Notes: generated from the letters alone by a model not told the origin. 36,790 nt of DNA from an uncultured Bacillaceae bacterium (GCA_937967685.1 CALBTX010000234.1:1-36790), one strand, 5' to 3'. Positions 24,223 through 32,864 are shown, numbered from the stretch's first letter. Translations and numbers: made by a program.

Positions 24223-25225
24223 CGGTTGTTGCAAAGTGCATCTCCGGGGACAATTCTATGCGCCGGTAGCTTGCCGGGGCCTTTCCTTCAATTCTTTCGA
24301 TCAAAAACTGAATGCCCATATATCCGTAATCATAAGCGGGTTGTGAAGCGCTGGCCGCCGTCAAATAAGGGCTTGTGTTTGTGTACGGATCGATATCGTC
24401 GAAACAGACGATGGTCATCTCATCCGGTACCTTTACGCCATGATTTCTCAAGGCATGAATGGCACTCACGGCGATAAAATTGTTGGCGGCGAAAATCGCT
24501 GTCGGTCGGTCCTTGCGGTCAAGGGATAGAAATTGTTCGATCGCAGCGTGAGCATCATCTTTTTTAAAATTGATTTCGCTTATCCATCTTTGGTCGATGC
24601 GAATGTCGGCCAGTTTTAACGTTTCCTCATAGCCCCGTTTTCTTTCCCTGGCCGTCGAAATGTGAGCGGGTCCATTGAGCATGGCGATTTTTCGGTGGCC
24701 TTGTTGAAGCAAATGCTCCGTTAATTTTCGTGCCCCTTCATAACTATCCCCGAGTATCAAATCGCAATCGATCCCTTGAATTTCCCTGTCAATCAACACA
24801 AATGGAATGTGATGTTTCCTTAACCTTTTTAGATTTTTAACAGATTCATCACCGGCCGGCGCGAGCAAAACACCGTCCACCCGCGTGGCCAACACCGTCT
24901 CAATATAGTCCGATTCCTTGCTCATATTTTCATCCGTATTGCTTAACAAAATTTGATAGCCTAACTGTTTTGCCTTGTCTTCCGCTCCCCGGGCCACTTT
25001 TGTGAAAAAAGGATTGGTAATATCGGTAATTAAAAGAGACAATATTTTTGTCTTTTTGGAAATTAAACTCCGGGCATTTAAATTGGGAACGTATCCTAAT
25101 TCGTCAATCGCTTTTTCCACTTTCCGTTTCGTTTCCTCACTCATGTATCCCGATTGGTTAATGTACCTGGAGACAGTCATGGGGGAGACGTTTGCACGTT
25201 TGGCGATATCATAAATGGTAACCAC
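24206..25225 (-). CDS. LacI-family transcriptional regulator of the sugar locus
   Basis: 339 residues. N-terminal HTH and hinge: TIYDIAKRANVSPMTVSRYIN, then YVPNLNARSL. The C-terminal periplasmic-binding-like domain has DREIQGIDCDLI, GHRKIAMLNG and FDDIDPY, where a sugar or phosphosugar effector would bind. The start is GTG 25225, preceded by AAAGGA 9 nt upstream; an upstream reading to 25324 would contain the promoter. It is divergent from the ABC transporter operon, and operators lie in both promoters, so it very likely represses that operon and itself. Confidence 0.93.
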   Translation of the reverse strand: MVTIYDIAKRANVSPMTVSRYINQSGYMSEETKRKVEKAIDELGYVPNLNARSLISKKTKILSLLITDITNPFFTKVARGAEDKAKQLGYQILLSNTDENMSKESDYIETVLATRVDGVLLAPAGDESVKNLKRLRKHHIPFVLIDREIQGIDCDLILGDSYEGARKLTEHLLQQGHRKIAMLNGPAHISTARERKRGYEETLKLADIRIDQRWISEINFKKDDAHAAIEQFLSLDRKDRPTAIFAANNFIAVSAIHALRNHGVKVPDEMTIVCFDDIDPYTNTSPYLTAASASQPAYDYGYMGIQFLIERIEGKAPASYRRIELSPEMHFATTESILK

Positions 25226-25278
25226 GTTTCCGTATCCTTTCTCGCGCAAAATATGCTGATTCTTTTTATCACAACTAT

Positions 25279-25307
25279 ATGATATCGCTAACAGGACATA
25301 TTTGCAA
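25279..25307 (-). promoter_or_regulatory. lacI-type regulator promoter with overlapping operator
   Basis: Minus-strand TTGCAA (25307-25302), 17 bp, TATCAT (25284-25279). The sequence TGATATCGCTAACA (25280-25293) matches the operator at 25349-25362 in 12 of 14 positions and overlaps the -10, suggesting autoregulation. Confidence 0.6.
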
Positions 25308-25317
25308 ATATTGATAA

Positions 25318-25346
25318 TTGACAAACAAAATAATAGGTGCTATTAT
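25318..25346 (+). promoter_or_regulatory. Sigma-A promoter of the sugar ABC operon
   Basis: TTGACA (25318-25323), 17 bp, TATTAT (25341-25346): nearly ideal. Start expected near 25353, within the operator. Confidence 0.85.
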
Positions 25347-25348
25347 TC

Positions 25349-25362
25349 TGTTATCGATAACA
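25349..25362 (+). promoter_or_regulatory. LacI-family operator
   Basis: TGTTATCGATAACA is a perfect 14-bp palindrome with the central CG typical of LacI-family sites. It covers the expected transcription start. Confidence 0.8.
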
Positions 25363-25372
25363 TATTTTAACA

Positions 25373-25386
25373 TGAAAGCGCCACCA
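25373..25386 (+). promoter_or_regulatory. Candidate CcpA cre site
   Basis: TGAAAGCGCCACCA matches cre consensus TGWAANCGNTNWCA except at two positions. It lies about 20 bp after the predicted start, a position where CcpA can block elongation. Carbon catabolite repression of this operon is therefore plausible. The rest, 25387-25485, shows only a short imperfect dyad around CACCAGTGGTG. Confidence 0.4.
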
Positions 25387-25485
25387 GTGGTGCACGGAAA
25401 TAAAGCCGGATGAGATCAATGCTGAAAGAGGATCTATACTGGGGGAGATCAATACAGGAAGAGATCATGATGAGGGGTGAAACGT

Positions 25486-26988
25486 ATGAGTGAGCCCTTG
25501 GTTTTGATGGAGGGAATCGAGAAACGTTTCCCGGGCGTATATGCGCTCAAACACGTTCGCTTCGAATTAATGCCCGGAGAAGTCCATGCCCTCGTCGGCG
25601 AAAACGGTGCGGGAAAGTCTACCCTGATGAAAGTGCTCACGGGGGTCTATCAAAAAGATGGCGGAACGATTTTTTTCAAAGGAAAAGAAGTGGAAATTCC
25701 CCACACGAGAGCCGCACAGGATATGGGCATCAGCATGATTCATCAAGAACTGAATTTGATGCCTGACTTAACGGTCGCCCAAAACATTTTTATCGGTCGT
25801 GAGCCGCGCAAACGGCTGCCGTTATTCGTCGATGAAGATGAAATGAATGCAAAGACGGAACAATTATTTGAATGGATGAACCTGCAGGTTGATCCCCGAA
25901 TGAAAGTGGGGCAGCTTACCGTTGCCAAACAACAAATGGTGGAGATCGCCAAAGCTTTGTCTTTCCAGTCTGAAGTTCTGATTATGGATGAGCCGACAGC
26001 CGCTTTAAGTGAAGCGGAGACAAATGATCTTTTTCGAATCATCGACCAGTTAAGAGAAAATGGCGTGGGCATGATTTATATTTCGCATCGCATGGATGAA
26101 TTGAAGCGTATCACCGATCGGGCAACAATCATGCGTGACGGGGAGTATATCGACACCGTTCGTACGGCTGAAGTGAGCAGAGATCGATTGATTGCCATGA
26201 TGGTGGGGCGAAAAATTTTGCATTCTCCCAAACCGGATGTGCAGACGAAACGAAACAAGCGTCTCTTGGAGGTCAGACATCTCCATCGCTATCCTCTGCT
26301 TCAAGATATCAGTTTTCACGTTGATCAGGGAGAAATTCTCGGTTTTGCCGGACTGATGGGCGCGGGAAGAACGGAAGTGGCCCGGGCTGTTTTCGGGGCT
26401 GATCCGATCGACAGCGGCGACATTTATATTCACGGAAAAAAAGTTGACATTAAACAGCCGTTTGATGCAGTCCAAAAGGGGATTGGCTACCTTTCCGAAG
26501 ATCGAAAACGATACGGCCTGATGCTTGACAAAGATGTCAAAATGAACATCGCCTCGGCGCATTTGAGACACTTCCAGCAATGGTTGGGCTGGATGGATGA
26601 CAAACACATTGCTGCCGTTGCTGAGGAAATGATCAGTTCTTTAAACATAAAAACACCTCATGCCGACCAGCACGTTCGAAACCTTTCCGGAGGCAATCAA
26701 CAGAAAGTGGTGATCGGCAAATGGCTAGTCCGTAACTGCGATATTCTTATTTTCGATGAACCGACGCGAGGAATAGACGTAGGCACGAAAACTGAGATTT
26801 ATCATCTGCTTCATCAATTGGCTGAAGAGGGAAAGGCAATCATCGTCATTTCTTCCGAATTGCCGGAAATTTTGCGTCTCAGCCATCGCATCATGGTCAT
26901 GTGTGAAGGAAGAATAACCGCTGAATTAAACGGACCGGAGGCGACGCAGGAAGAAATTATGCAATACGCCACTCAGCGGATGAGTTGA
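25486..26988 (+). CDS. Sugar ABC transporter ATPase (RbsA/MglA type)
   Basis: 500 residues with two nucleotide-binding halves, as in RbsA, MglA and XylG. The first half has GENGAGKST, the degenerate signature LTVAKQQ and Walker B LIMDEPTAAL. The second half has GLMGAGRTE in place of a canonical Walker A, signature LSGGNQQK and Walker B IFDEPTRGID. It energises import of a monosaccharide. ATG 25486 follows GAGGGG by 8 nt; the GTG at 25477 overlaps the SD. First gene of the repressor-controlled operon. Confidence 0.95.
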   Translation: MSEPLVLMEGIEKRFPGVYALKHVRFELMPGEVHALVGENGAGKSTLMKVLTGVYQKDGGTIFFKGKEVEIPHTRAAQDMGISMIHQELNLMPDLTVAQNIFIGREPRKRLPLFVDEDEMNAKTEQLFEWMNLQVDPRMKVGQLTVAKQQMVEIAKALSFQSEVLIMDEPTAALSEAETNDLFRIIDQLRENGVGMIYISHRMDELKRITDRATIMRDGEYIDTVRTAEVSRDRLIAMMVGRKILHSPKPDVQTKRNKRLLEVRHLHRYPLLQDISFHVDQGEILGFAGLMGAGRTEVARAVFGADPIDSGDIYIHGKKVDIKQPFDAVQKGIGYLSEDRKRYGLMLDKDVKMNIASAHLRHFQQWLGWMDDKHIAAVAEEMISSLNIKTPHADQHVRNLSGGNQQKVVIGKWLVRNCDILIFDEPTRGIDVGTKTEIYHLLHQLAEEGKAIIVISSELPEILRLSHRIMVMCEGRITAELNGPEATQEEIMQYATQRMS

Positions 26989-27044
26989 TTTTCAATCAAA
27001 CGCTGTTTTTGGGCCATCTAGTTAAATTATTGGGGGTGATCAAC

Positions 27045-28034
27045 GTGAAACCTGTCCATAATTATTCCAATATTTTTAAAATACGTTTTAAAACGGGTGC
27101 CGCGTTACAGCAATTGCTCGCCTTTGCCAGTCTGATCGGACTGATCATCTTTTTTTCGCTGGCTTCAGAAAATTTCCTTCAATTTTCCAATATCATGGGG
27201 ATTTTGCTCTCCACGGCCGTCATTGGCGTGCTGGCATTAGGAGCGACATTTGTCATCATTACGGCAGGGATTGATTTGTCCGTAGGAACGGGGATGACGC
27301 TCTGTTCGGTGATGGCCGGGGTGTTTATCACTTTCTGGGGACTAGCGACGCCCCTCGGCGTATTGGGAGGCATTTTCACCGGTACATTGATGGGATGTCT
27401 GATCGGTTTGATGGTGGCCAAGATGAAAATTCCTCCTTTTATCGCCACATTGGCAATGATGATGATTGCCAGCGGTTTGTCTCTCGTCATTTCGGGCACG
27501 AGTCCGATTTATTTCACCGACAGGCCGGTATTTTCAACAATTGCCCTAGGTACGCTGATTCCCGGGGTACCGAATGCCGTTCTCATTTTTTTCGGGGCTG
27601 CCGTTGTCGCCGGCCTGCTGTTACATAAGTCGGTTATCGGCCGATACACGTATGCCCTGGGAAGCAATGAAGAAGCGGCGAAACTATCCGGTGTTCACGT
27701 TGATTTTTGGAAAATTGTCGTTTATACCATTGCCGGGACATTTACCGGTCTGGCCGGCATTTTGATGGCTTCCCGACTGAATTCGGCTCAGCCGGCTTTG
27801 GGAATGGGTTATGAGTTGGAAGCCATTGCGGCGGTTGTCATTGGTGGGACGTCTTTAAGCGGAGGCAAGGGAACGATTATCGGCACCGTCATCGGCGCTC
27901 TGATCATGAGCGTGTTGCGTAACGGCTTGCGCATCCTTTCCGTCCCTCAAGAGTGGCAAACAGTCGTCATCGGGCTGGTGATTATATTCGCCGTCTATAT
28001 CGATATTTTGCGCAGGAGGCGGGCTGTGGTTTAA
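27045..28034 (+). CDS. Sugar ABC transporter permease (RbsC type)
   Basis: 329 residues (RbsC about 320) with roughly ten membrane segments. Family blocks include GATFVIITAGIDLSVG, the GNNEEAA-like YALGSNEEAAKLSG segment and AVVIGGTSLSGGKGT. The preferred start is GTG 27045, with GGGGGTGAT (27032-27040) upstream. A TTG at 26985 overlapping the ATPase stop would add about 20 residues without an SD. Confidence 0.93.
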   Translation: MKPVHNYSNIFKIRFKTGAALQQLLAFASLIGLIIFFSLASENFLQFSNIMGILLSTAVIGVLALGATFVIITAGIDLSVGTGMTLCSVMAGVFITFWGLATPLGVLGGIFTGTLMGCLIGLMVAKMKIPPFIATLAMMMIASGLSLVISGTSPIYFTDRPVFSTIALGTLIPGVPNAVLIFFGAAVVAGLLLHKSVIGRYTYALGSNEEAAKLSGVHVDFWKIVVYTIAGTFTGLAGILMASRLNSAQPALGMGYELEAIAAVVIGGTSLSGGKGTIIGTVIGALIMSVLRNGLRILSVPQEWQTVVIGLVIIFAVYIDILRRRRAVV

Positions 28035-28039
28035 TCGGG

Positions 28040-28069
28040 GTATTTACTCCGTCAGCTGGAGTGAAATAC
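28040..28069 (+). other. mRNA hairpin between permease and binding-protein genes
   Basis: GTATTTACTCC (28040-28050) pairs with GGAGT-g-AAATAC (28058-28069), 11 pairs with one bulged G and a 7-nt loop. There is no T run. Such hairpins often stabilise the binding-protein segment, which must be made in excess. Confidence 0.5.
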
Positions 28070-28095
28070 AAAAAATGAAAAGGGGAGATGAAAAG

Positions 28096-29190
28096 TTGCC
28101 AAAAACAACAAACATGTTTGTCTTCACCGTCTTTGTCCTCATGCTTGCGTCCACACTAATGGCCTGCAGCGGTGGAGAAGAAACGACCGGGGAAATGGGT
28201 AATGAAAACACAGCTGAGAGAGAAACGCAGACGGATGGTCAGCCAGAAGCAGTCGATGAAGATGGGCAAAACGGCACGAATCAAGAAGAAACTGATGACA
28301 ATGAAGCAAATACGGACGCGACCTATTCCATTCCTATCGTTTCCAAAGGATTTCAGCATCAATTTTGGCAGGCCGTTCACAATGGTGCCGAACAGGCGGC
28401 AGATGAATTTGGCGTAGAAATCACTTTTGAAGGTCCGGATACGGAAGCGCAGGTGGATAAACAACTTGAAATGCTGCGCACAGCTCTGGACAGAGATCCG
28501 GATGCCATTGGATTTGCCGCATTGGACAGCCAGGCATCCATTCCTTTGCTCACTCAAGCTCAGGAAAACGATATTCCCGTCATCGCCTTTGACTCAGGTG
28601 TGGAAAGCGACATTCCTGTGACAACGGCTGCAACGGACAATTATGCGGCTGCTCAAGAAGCGGCGGAGCAAATGGCCGAATTGATCGGAGGGGAAGGGAA
28701 AGTAGCCGTCATTGCTCATGATCAAACGAGCCAAACGGGAATCGAACGCAGAGACGGATTTGTGGAGACGATTGAAAATAATCATCCAAATATCGAACTG
28801 GTAGACATTCAATACGGCGGAGGGGATCACTTGAAGTCGACTGATGCGGCTAAAGCGATCATGCAGGCCTATCCTGATCTGGACGGCATTTTCGGCACAA
28901 ATGAAGGATCTGCCATCGGTGTCGTCAATGCGGTGAAAGAAATGAACAAAGAAGGAGAAATCGTCATTATCGGCTTCGATTCCGGTCAACAGCAGATTGA
29001 TGCCATTCGGGATGGCGTGATGGCAGGGGCCATTACTCAGAATCCAGTCGGGATCGGTTATGAAACCGTCAAAGCGGCCGTGCAAGCGATTAACGGGGAA
29101 GAGCTTCCTGAAGTGATTGATACAGGCTTTTTTTGGTATGATGCCAATAATTTGGATGATGAAGACATTCAGGCGGTCATTTACGAATAG
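28096..29190 (+). CDS. Sugar-binding lipoprotein of the ABC transporter (RbsB family)
   Basis: 364 residues. A signal peptide with lipobox LMAC puts the lipidated Cys at about residue 24. A ~50-residue linker very rich in Glu, Asp, Asn and Thr follows. The type-I periplasmic binding fold has PIVSKGFQHQFWQAV, DPDAIGFAALD, VIAFDSGV and GTNEGSAIG with hinge GFDSGQQQ. It captures the sugar outside the membrane. A TTG at 28096 has AAGGGGAG 8 nt upstream and gives a clean signal peptide; an in-frame ATG at 28075 lacks an SD and adds seven residues. Confidence 0.92.
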   Translation: MPKTTNMFVFTVFVLMLASTLMACSGGEETTGEMGNENTAERETQTDGQPEAVDEDGQNGTNQEETDDNEANTDATYSIPIVSKGFQHQFWQAVHNGAEQAADEFGVEITFEGPDTEAQVDKQLEMLRTALDRDPDAIGFAALDSQASIPLLTQAQENDIPVIAFDSGVESDIPVTTAATDNYAAAQEAAEQMAELIGGEGKVAVIAHDQTSQTGIERRDGFVETIENNHPNIELVDIQYGGGDHLKSTDAAKAIMQAYPDLDGIFGTNEGSAIGVVNAVKEMNKEGEIVIIGFDSGQQQIDAIRDGVMAGAITQNPVGIGYETVKAAVQAINGEELPEVIDTGFFWYDANNLDDEDIQAVIYE

Positions 29191-29262
29191 CCAAAGTAAA
29201 CGACGTCACGCATTTTGACAATCAGGCTGAAAAACGGGATAGAAGATGACAAGGAGTGAAAG

Positions 29263-30138
29263 ATGATTCGTATTGATGCCCATCAACATTTTTGGAAAGT
29301 GGAAAGAGGAGACTATGGTTGGTTAACACCAGAGTCCACCATCTTATACAAGGATTTTACACCGGAAGATCTCATGCCGCACCTCAAAGCATTGCACATC
29401 GATTATACGGTTCTGGTACAGGCGGCACCTACGGTAGAAGAAACGATGTTTTTGCTCGATTTGTATGAACAATACGATTTTATTGCCGGTGTTGTCGGAT
29501 GGCTTGATCTGGAAGCGGATACGTTTGAAAATGAGTATCAAAAGTTGCGTGAACATGAAGGTTTTGTCGGATTAAGGCCCATGCTTCAAGATATCGAAGA
29601 TGACCGATGGATCTTGCGTCCCAAAGTATTACGCAACATGGCCCTCATTGTTGAAGACGGCTTTGCGGTTGATTTGCTTGTGTTACCCAAACATTTGACC
29701 CATATTCGCCGTCTGTTGGAAATATATCCTCAATTGAATGCCATTGTTGATCATGCGGCCAAACCGGACATTAAACGGCAGCGGTTTCACCCTTGGCAAG
29801 AAGATTTGAAAGAGGTCGCGGCCTTTCCAAATGTGATGTGTAAACTGTCCGGATTAATAACGGAAGCTGACCACGATCAATGGCAGGAAAAAGATTTGCG
29901 GCCTGTCATTGATCATGTCCTTGATCTATTCGGAGTCAACAGAGTCGTCTTTGGCAGTGACTGGCCTGTCTGTTTAACGGCCGGCACATATGAAGATGTT
30001 TACAATGCTTTATACCACAATGTACACAAGCAAATAGACGAAAAGGACCTGCTGAAAATTTTTGGTCTGAACGCTGTTCATTTTTATAAACGTCTGAAAC
30101 TGCGCAAGGATAAGCATGAAAAAGGAGCGGTTGGATGA
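29263..30138 (+). CDS. Amidohydrolase, L-fuconolactonase-like (COG3618)
   Basis: 291 residues. The N-terminal HxH metal motif is His7/His9 (DAHQHFW). DHAAKP supplies another His and FGSDWPVC the conserved Asp, with RPMLQDIEDDRW and MCKLSGL as typical blocks of the fuconolactonase / 2-pyrone-dicarboxylate lactonase family. The likely reaction is hydrolysis of a sugar lactone such as L-fucono-1,5-lactone to the acid. Its companions (SDR dehydrogenase and FucU mutarotase) support this. It overlaps the SDR gene by 4 bp (ATGA). Confidence 0.88.
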   Translation: MIRIDAHQHFWKVERGDYGWLTPESTILYKDFTPEDLMPHLKALHIDYTVLVQAAPTVEETMFLLDLYEQYDFIAGVVGWLDLEADTFENEYQKLREHEGFVGLRPMLQDIEDDRWILRPKVLRNMALIVEDGFAVDLLVLPKHLTHIRRLLEIYPQLNAIVDHAAKPDIKRQRFHPWQEDLKEVAAFPNVMCKLSGLITEADHDQWQEKDLRPVIDHVLDLFGVNRVVFGSDWPVCLTAGTYEDVYNALYHNVHKQIDEKDLLKIFGLNAVHFYKRLKLRKDKHEKGAVG

Positions 30139-30929
30139 AGCGACTCAAACATGAGACAGCGTTGGTCACCGGGGGAAACAGAGGGATTGGAGAAGGCATC
30201 GTTTTACGCTTGGCGGAAGCAGGAGCGGACGTGGCCATCAATTATAAAAGCGAGGCATTGCAAGAAGAGGCCGAAAGGGTCAAGCGAAAAGTGCTTGAAC
30301 GGGGGCAAAGAGCCTTCACTGTTCAAGCTGATGTCAGTGTGAAAAATGACGTGGACAGAATGATTGAAGCGGTTGAAAAAAATTTGGGTCCCATATCCAT
30401 TTTGGTCAATAATGCCGGCATTGCCCCGTTTGTTCCGTTCATGCAACTGACCGAAGAACTATGGGAACAGACGTACAATACGAACGTCAAATCGATCTTT
30501 CTCACTTCTCAAGCCGTTGCCAAAGGCATGATTGGACGAGAACACGGCAAAATTATCAACATCACGTCTACAGCGAGCATTATGGTGACAAGCCCTGTCG
30601 TTCCGCATTACATTTCTTCCAAAGCGGCGGCCTATCAGTTAACACGAGCGCTGGCCATTGAACTGGGAAAGTATAACATTAACGTCAATGCCGTCGGACC
30701 GAGTACTGTTGACACGGAACTGACGAAAGAATATCTGGCCGATCCGGACATTTATAGGCAAGAAGTGGAAGCCAATCCGATGAAACGGTTGGGAACACCG
30801 CAACAAATCGGAGATGCCGTCGTGTTTCTTGCTTCTCGGGAAGCCATGCAAATCAATGGACATTTGTTAATGGTTGATGGCGGATTGACGGTCAAAGCGG
30901 CTCAGCCCGAAGATCATTTGCAACGTTAA
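30135..30929 (+). CDS. SDR-family dehydrogenase, probable sugar 1-dehydrogenase
   Basis: 264 residues, a classical SDR. The cofactor motif is TGGNRGIGEG (12-21), NNAGIAP is the NAG motif, and catalytic Ser/Tyr/Lys are in NITSTAS and YISSK. FabG-like overall, but the operon suggests oxidation of the imported sugar at C1 to the lactone that the upstream enzyme opens, as in L-fucose dehydrogenases. An alternative is a 2-keto-3-deoxyfuconate-type dehydrogenase. Translationally coupled to the lactonase gene. Confidence 0.88.
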   Translation: MKRLKHETALVTGGNRGIGEGIVLRLAEAGADVAINYKSEALQEEAERVKRKVLERGQRAFTVQADVSVKNDVDRMIEAVEKNLGPISILVNNAGIAPFVPFMQLTEELWEQTYNTNVKSIFLTSQAVAKGMIGREHGKIINITSTASIMVTSPVVPHYISSKAAAYQLTRALAIELGKYNINVNAVGPSTVDTELTKEYLADPDIYRQEVEANPMKRLGTPQQIGDAVVFLASREAMQINGHLLMVDGGLTVKAAQPEDHLQR

Positions 30930-30965
30930 AAAGACACAAACGAACGTACAGAAAGGTGATGACGA

Positions 30966-31379
30966 TTGCTGAAAACATCTTGTTTGAATCCGCTTGTTTT
31001 GCAAACGCTGGCCAGATGCGGCCACGGTGACCAATTGTTGATTGCGGATGGAAACTATCCGCTCGATTCGAATACACATCCTGAGACGAGGAAAATTTAT
31101 TTGAACTTAACGCATGGGATGCCGCTGGTCACCGATGTGTTAAAAGTGATTCAAGAAACAATCCCCATCGAAAAAATGGCCGTCATGGTCCCAGACGATG
31201 GCAGCCGTCTGCCCATCCATGCCGAAATGAGCGGCATGATGCCTGAGGCTGAACGGGTTGAGCTGAAACGCTTTGAGTTTTACCGCGCCTGCCGGGAGCA
31301 GAATGTCAAACTGGCTATCGCCACCGGGGAACAACGAGTGTATGCCAATTTACTGTTAACCGTCGGGGTGACTGGTTGA
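30966..31379 (+). CDS. RbsD/FucU-family sugar mutarotase
   Basis: 137 residues (FucU is about 140). ARCGHGDQLLIADGNYP near the N-terminus carries the conserved His-Gly-Asp and Asp/Asn, and the C-terminus has RFEFYRACRE and ATGEQRVYANLLLTVGV, the signature Tyr and Asn. It interconverts anomers of fucose- or ribose-type sugars, feeding the dehydrogenase. The start is TTG 30966 with AAAGGTGAT just upstream. The final codons overlap a 28-bp degenerate repeat. Confidence 0.9.
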   Translation: MLKTSCLNPLVLQTLARCGHGDQLLIADGNYPLDSNTHPETRKIYLNLTHGMPLVTDVLKVIQETIPIEKMAVMVPDDGSRLPIHAEMSGMMPEAERVELKRFEFYRACREQNVKLAIATGEQRVYANLLLTVGVTG

Positions 31380-31461
31380 CTTGCAAGTTGGATCCTCGAC
31401 AAGCAAGGACGTTTGCGCAATGGTTGCGATCACGTGACTAGTTAACTTGTCAGTTGAATCC
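31368..31461 (+). repeat. Pair of 28-bp degenerate direct repeats after fucU-like gene
   Basis: 31368-31395 and 31434-31461 agree in 23 of 28 positions, 66 bp apart, each ending GTTGRATCC. The first copy includes the mutarotase stop codon. Confidence 0.6.
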
Positions 31462-31481
31462 AGCGTATGATCAGCATCATT

Positions 31482-31499
31482 TTAATAACCGGTTATTAA
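31482..31499. promoter_or_regulatory. 18-bp perfect palindrome, possible operator
   Basis: TTAATAACCGGTTATTAA is fully symmetric with a central CG. It lies between the mutarotase gene and its terminator. The core TAACCGGTTA differs from the operators at 25280 and 25349, so a different regulator is likely. Confidence 0.45.
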
Positions 31500-31516
31500 C
31501 CGGCAACAAGTATGAG

Positions 31517-31553
31517 AAGGACAACCGTGTGCTGTGGGTTGTCCTTATTTTTT
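31517..31553 (+). terminator. Rho-independent terminator of the sugar operon
   Basis: AAGGACAACC (31517-31526) pairs with GGTTGTCCTT (31537-31546), 10-nt loop, then ATTTTTT. It separates the mutarotase gene from the kinase gene. Confidence 0.9.
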
Positions 31554-31635
31554 CCTATTGACTTTTCCGTTACGTTCATCCATTAATCATTATGGACGGA
31601 CTTTTCAAGAAGCGCCTGCCTGGAGGAGGATCAGC

Positions 31636-32607
31636 ATGTCCCGACCCAACACGAAGACGGTTATCACCGTCGGTGAAGTGCTCATCGATTTCTTTTGTAC
31701 CGATGTGGAAAAAAGTTTGCGAGAGGGGACTCATTTTTTAAAACAAGCCGGTGGTGCACCGGCCAATGTCTCCGTTGTGATCAGCATGCTGGGAGGAGCG
31801 TCAGCCATTGTGGGAAAGGTTGGCGCCGATCCTTTCGGTGATTTTTTGAGGCAAACGCTGGCTGACCGAAGGGTTAACACATCGATGCTCGTTAGAGACC
31901 AACATGCCTCAACCACTTTGGCTTTTGTCTCTCTGAAAGCGGACGGCGAACGGGATTTTGTGTTTCATCGGGGGGCCGATCAATTTCTGCGTGATGAAGA
32001 TTTGCATTTCGACCAACTTGATAAAGCAAAAATTTTACATTTCGGTTCAGCCACTGCTTTACTCAGCGATCCATTGCGGAAAACATATTTGAAAGTGATG
32101 CGCAAGGCACGACAAAAACGCATTTTCACTTCTTTTGACCCGAATTACCGCAGAGATTTGTGGTCGGGACGTACGGACGAATTCATTGCCCAAGTCAGGC
32201 AGGCATTGCCGTACGCCGATTTTGTCAAAGTGAGCGCCGAAGAGCTTCAGATTGTGACGGGAGGAAACAGCAACAGGGAAGATGCATTGAAGACATTGCA
32301 TGAGCAAGGAGTGAAATTGGTTGTCGTCACATTGGGCAAGGACGGATCTCTGTTCTCCAACGGGTTAAAAATTAAACATGTTCCGAGCATCAATGTTCAA
32401 TCCATCGATTCCACTGGAGCCGGAGATGCATTCGTCGGGGCCGTCCTCTATCGACTTTCCCAGCTGGATGATCCGGAAACGGTCATCGGGAATGAACAAC
32501 AACTGGAGGAGATCGTTTCATTTGCCAACCGAATTGGTGCTCGCGTATGTACCCAAGTGGGAGCGATCACGGCCTTTTCTGCTGATTCTTTTCTCACAGA
32601 TTCATAA
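31636..32607 (+). CDS. PfkB-family carbohydrate kinase (fructokinase-like)
   Basis: 323 residues. N-terminal GEVLIDFF and GGAPANVSV, and the C-terminal anion hole/catalytic base in SIDSTGAGDAF, are the two PfkB signatures. Best fit is fructokinase (fructose to fructose-6-phosphate); 2-keto-3-deoxygluconate kinase is the main alternative and would suit the neighbouring oxidative sugar genes. GGAGGAGG precedes ATG 31636. It lies after a strong terminator, so it needs its own promoter; TTGACT at 31558 is a possible -35, but I found no good -10. Confidence 0.88.
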   Translation: MSRPNTKTVITVGEVLIDFFCTDVEKSLREGTHFLKQAGGAPANVSVVISMLGGASAIVGKVGADPFGDFLRQTLADRRVNTSMLVRDQHASTTLAFVSLKADGERDFVFHRGADQFLRDEDLHFDQLDKAKILHFGSATALLSDPLRKTYLKVMRKARQKRIFTSFDPNYRRDLWSGRTDEFIAQVRQALPYADFVKVSAEELQIVTGGNSNREDALKTLHEQGVKLVVVTLGKDGSLFSNGLKIKHVPSINVQSIDSTGAGDAFVGAVLYRLSQLDDPETVIGNEQQLEEIVSFANRIGARVCTQVGAITAFSADSFLTDS

Positions 32608-32864
32608 CCTCAAAAATTGAAAACTTGGATTTTTGATGTTGGACAAATTGTGACAAATTATTTTTTATCATCTCGTAACTTTTTGTATTAATATTCGTCT
32701 AATAAGTGAGTAATATTGTTATATCGTTTGTTGGAAAATCTTACTTTATCAGAATAAGATGCACGATTCTTATAAATCAGTTACAATAGACACTGTTTAT
32801 TATTGCTAGATATTATTTATAATCGTATCAGTGAGCAAATTATATAAATTGGCAGGAGAAAATC
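32608..32864 (+). other. AT-rich intergenic region
   Basis: 257 bp much richer in A+T than the flanks. A weak hairpin (TCAAAAAT/ATTTTTGA, about 32611-32637) could end the kinase gene. A candidate promoter is TTGGAA (32731-32736), 18 bp, TAAGAT (32755-32760). No ORF with an SD was seen. Confidence 0.5.

Noticed and set aside
25381..25394. Dyad around CACCAGTGGTG as a further operator
   Set aside because: The symmetry is short and imperfect and does not resemble the other operators.
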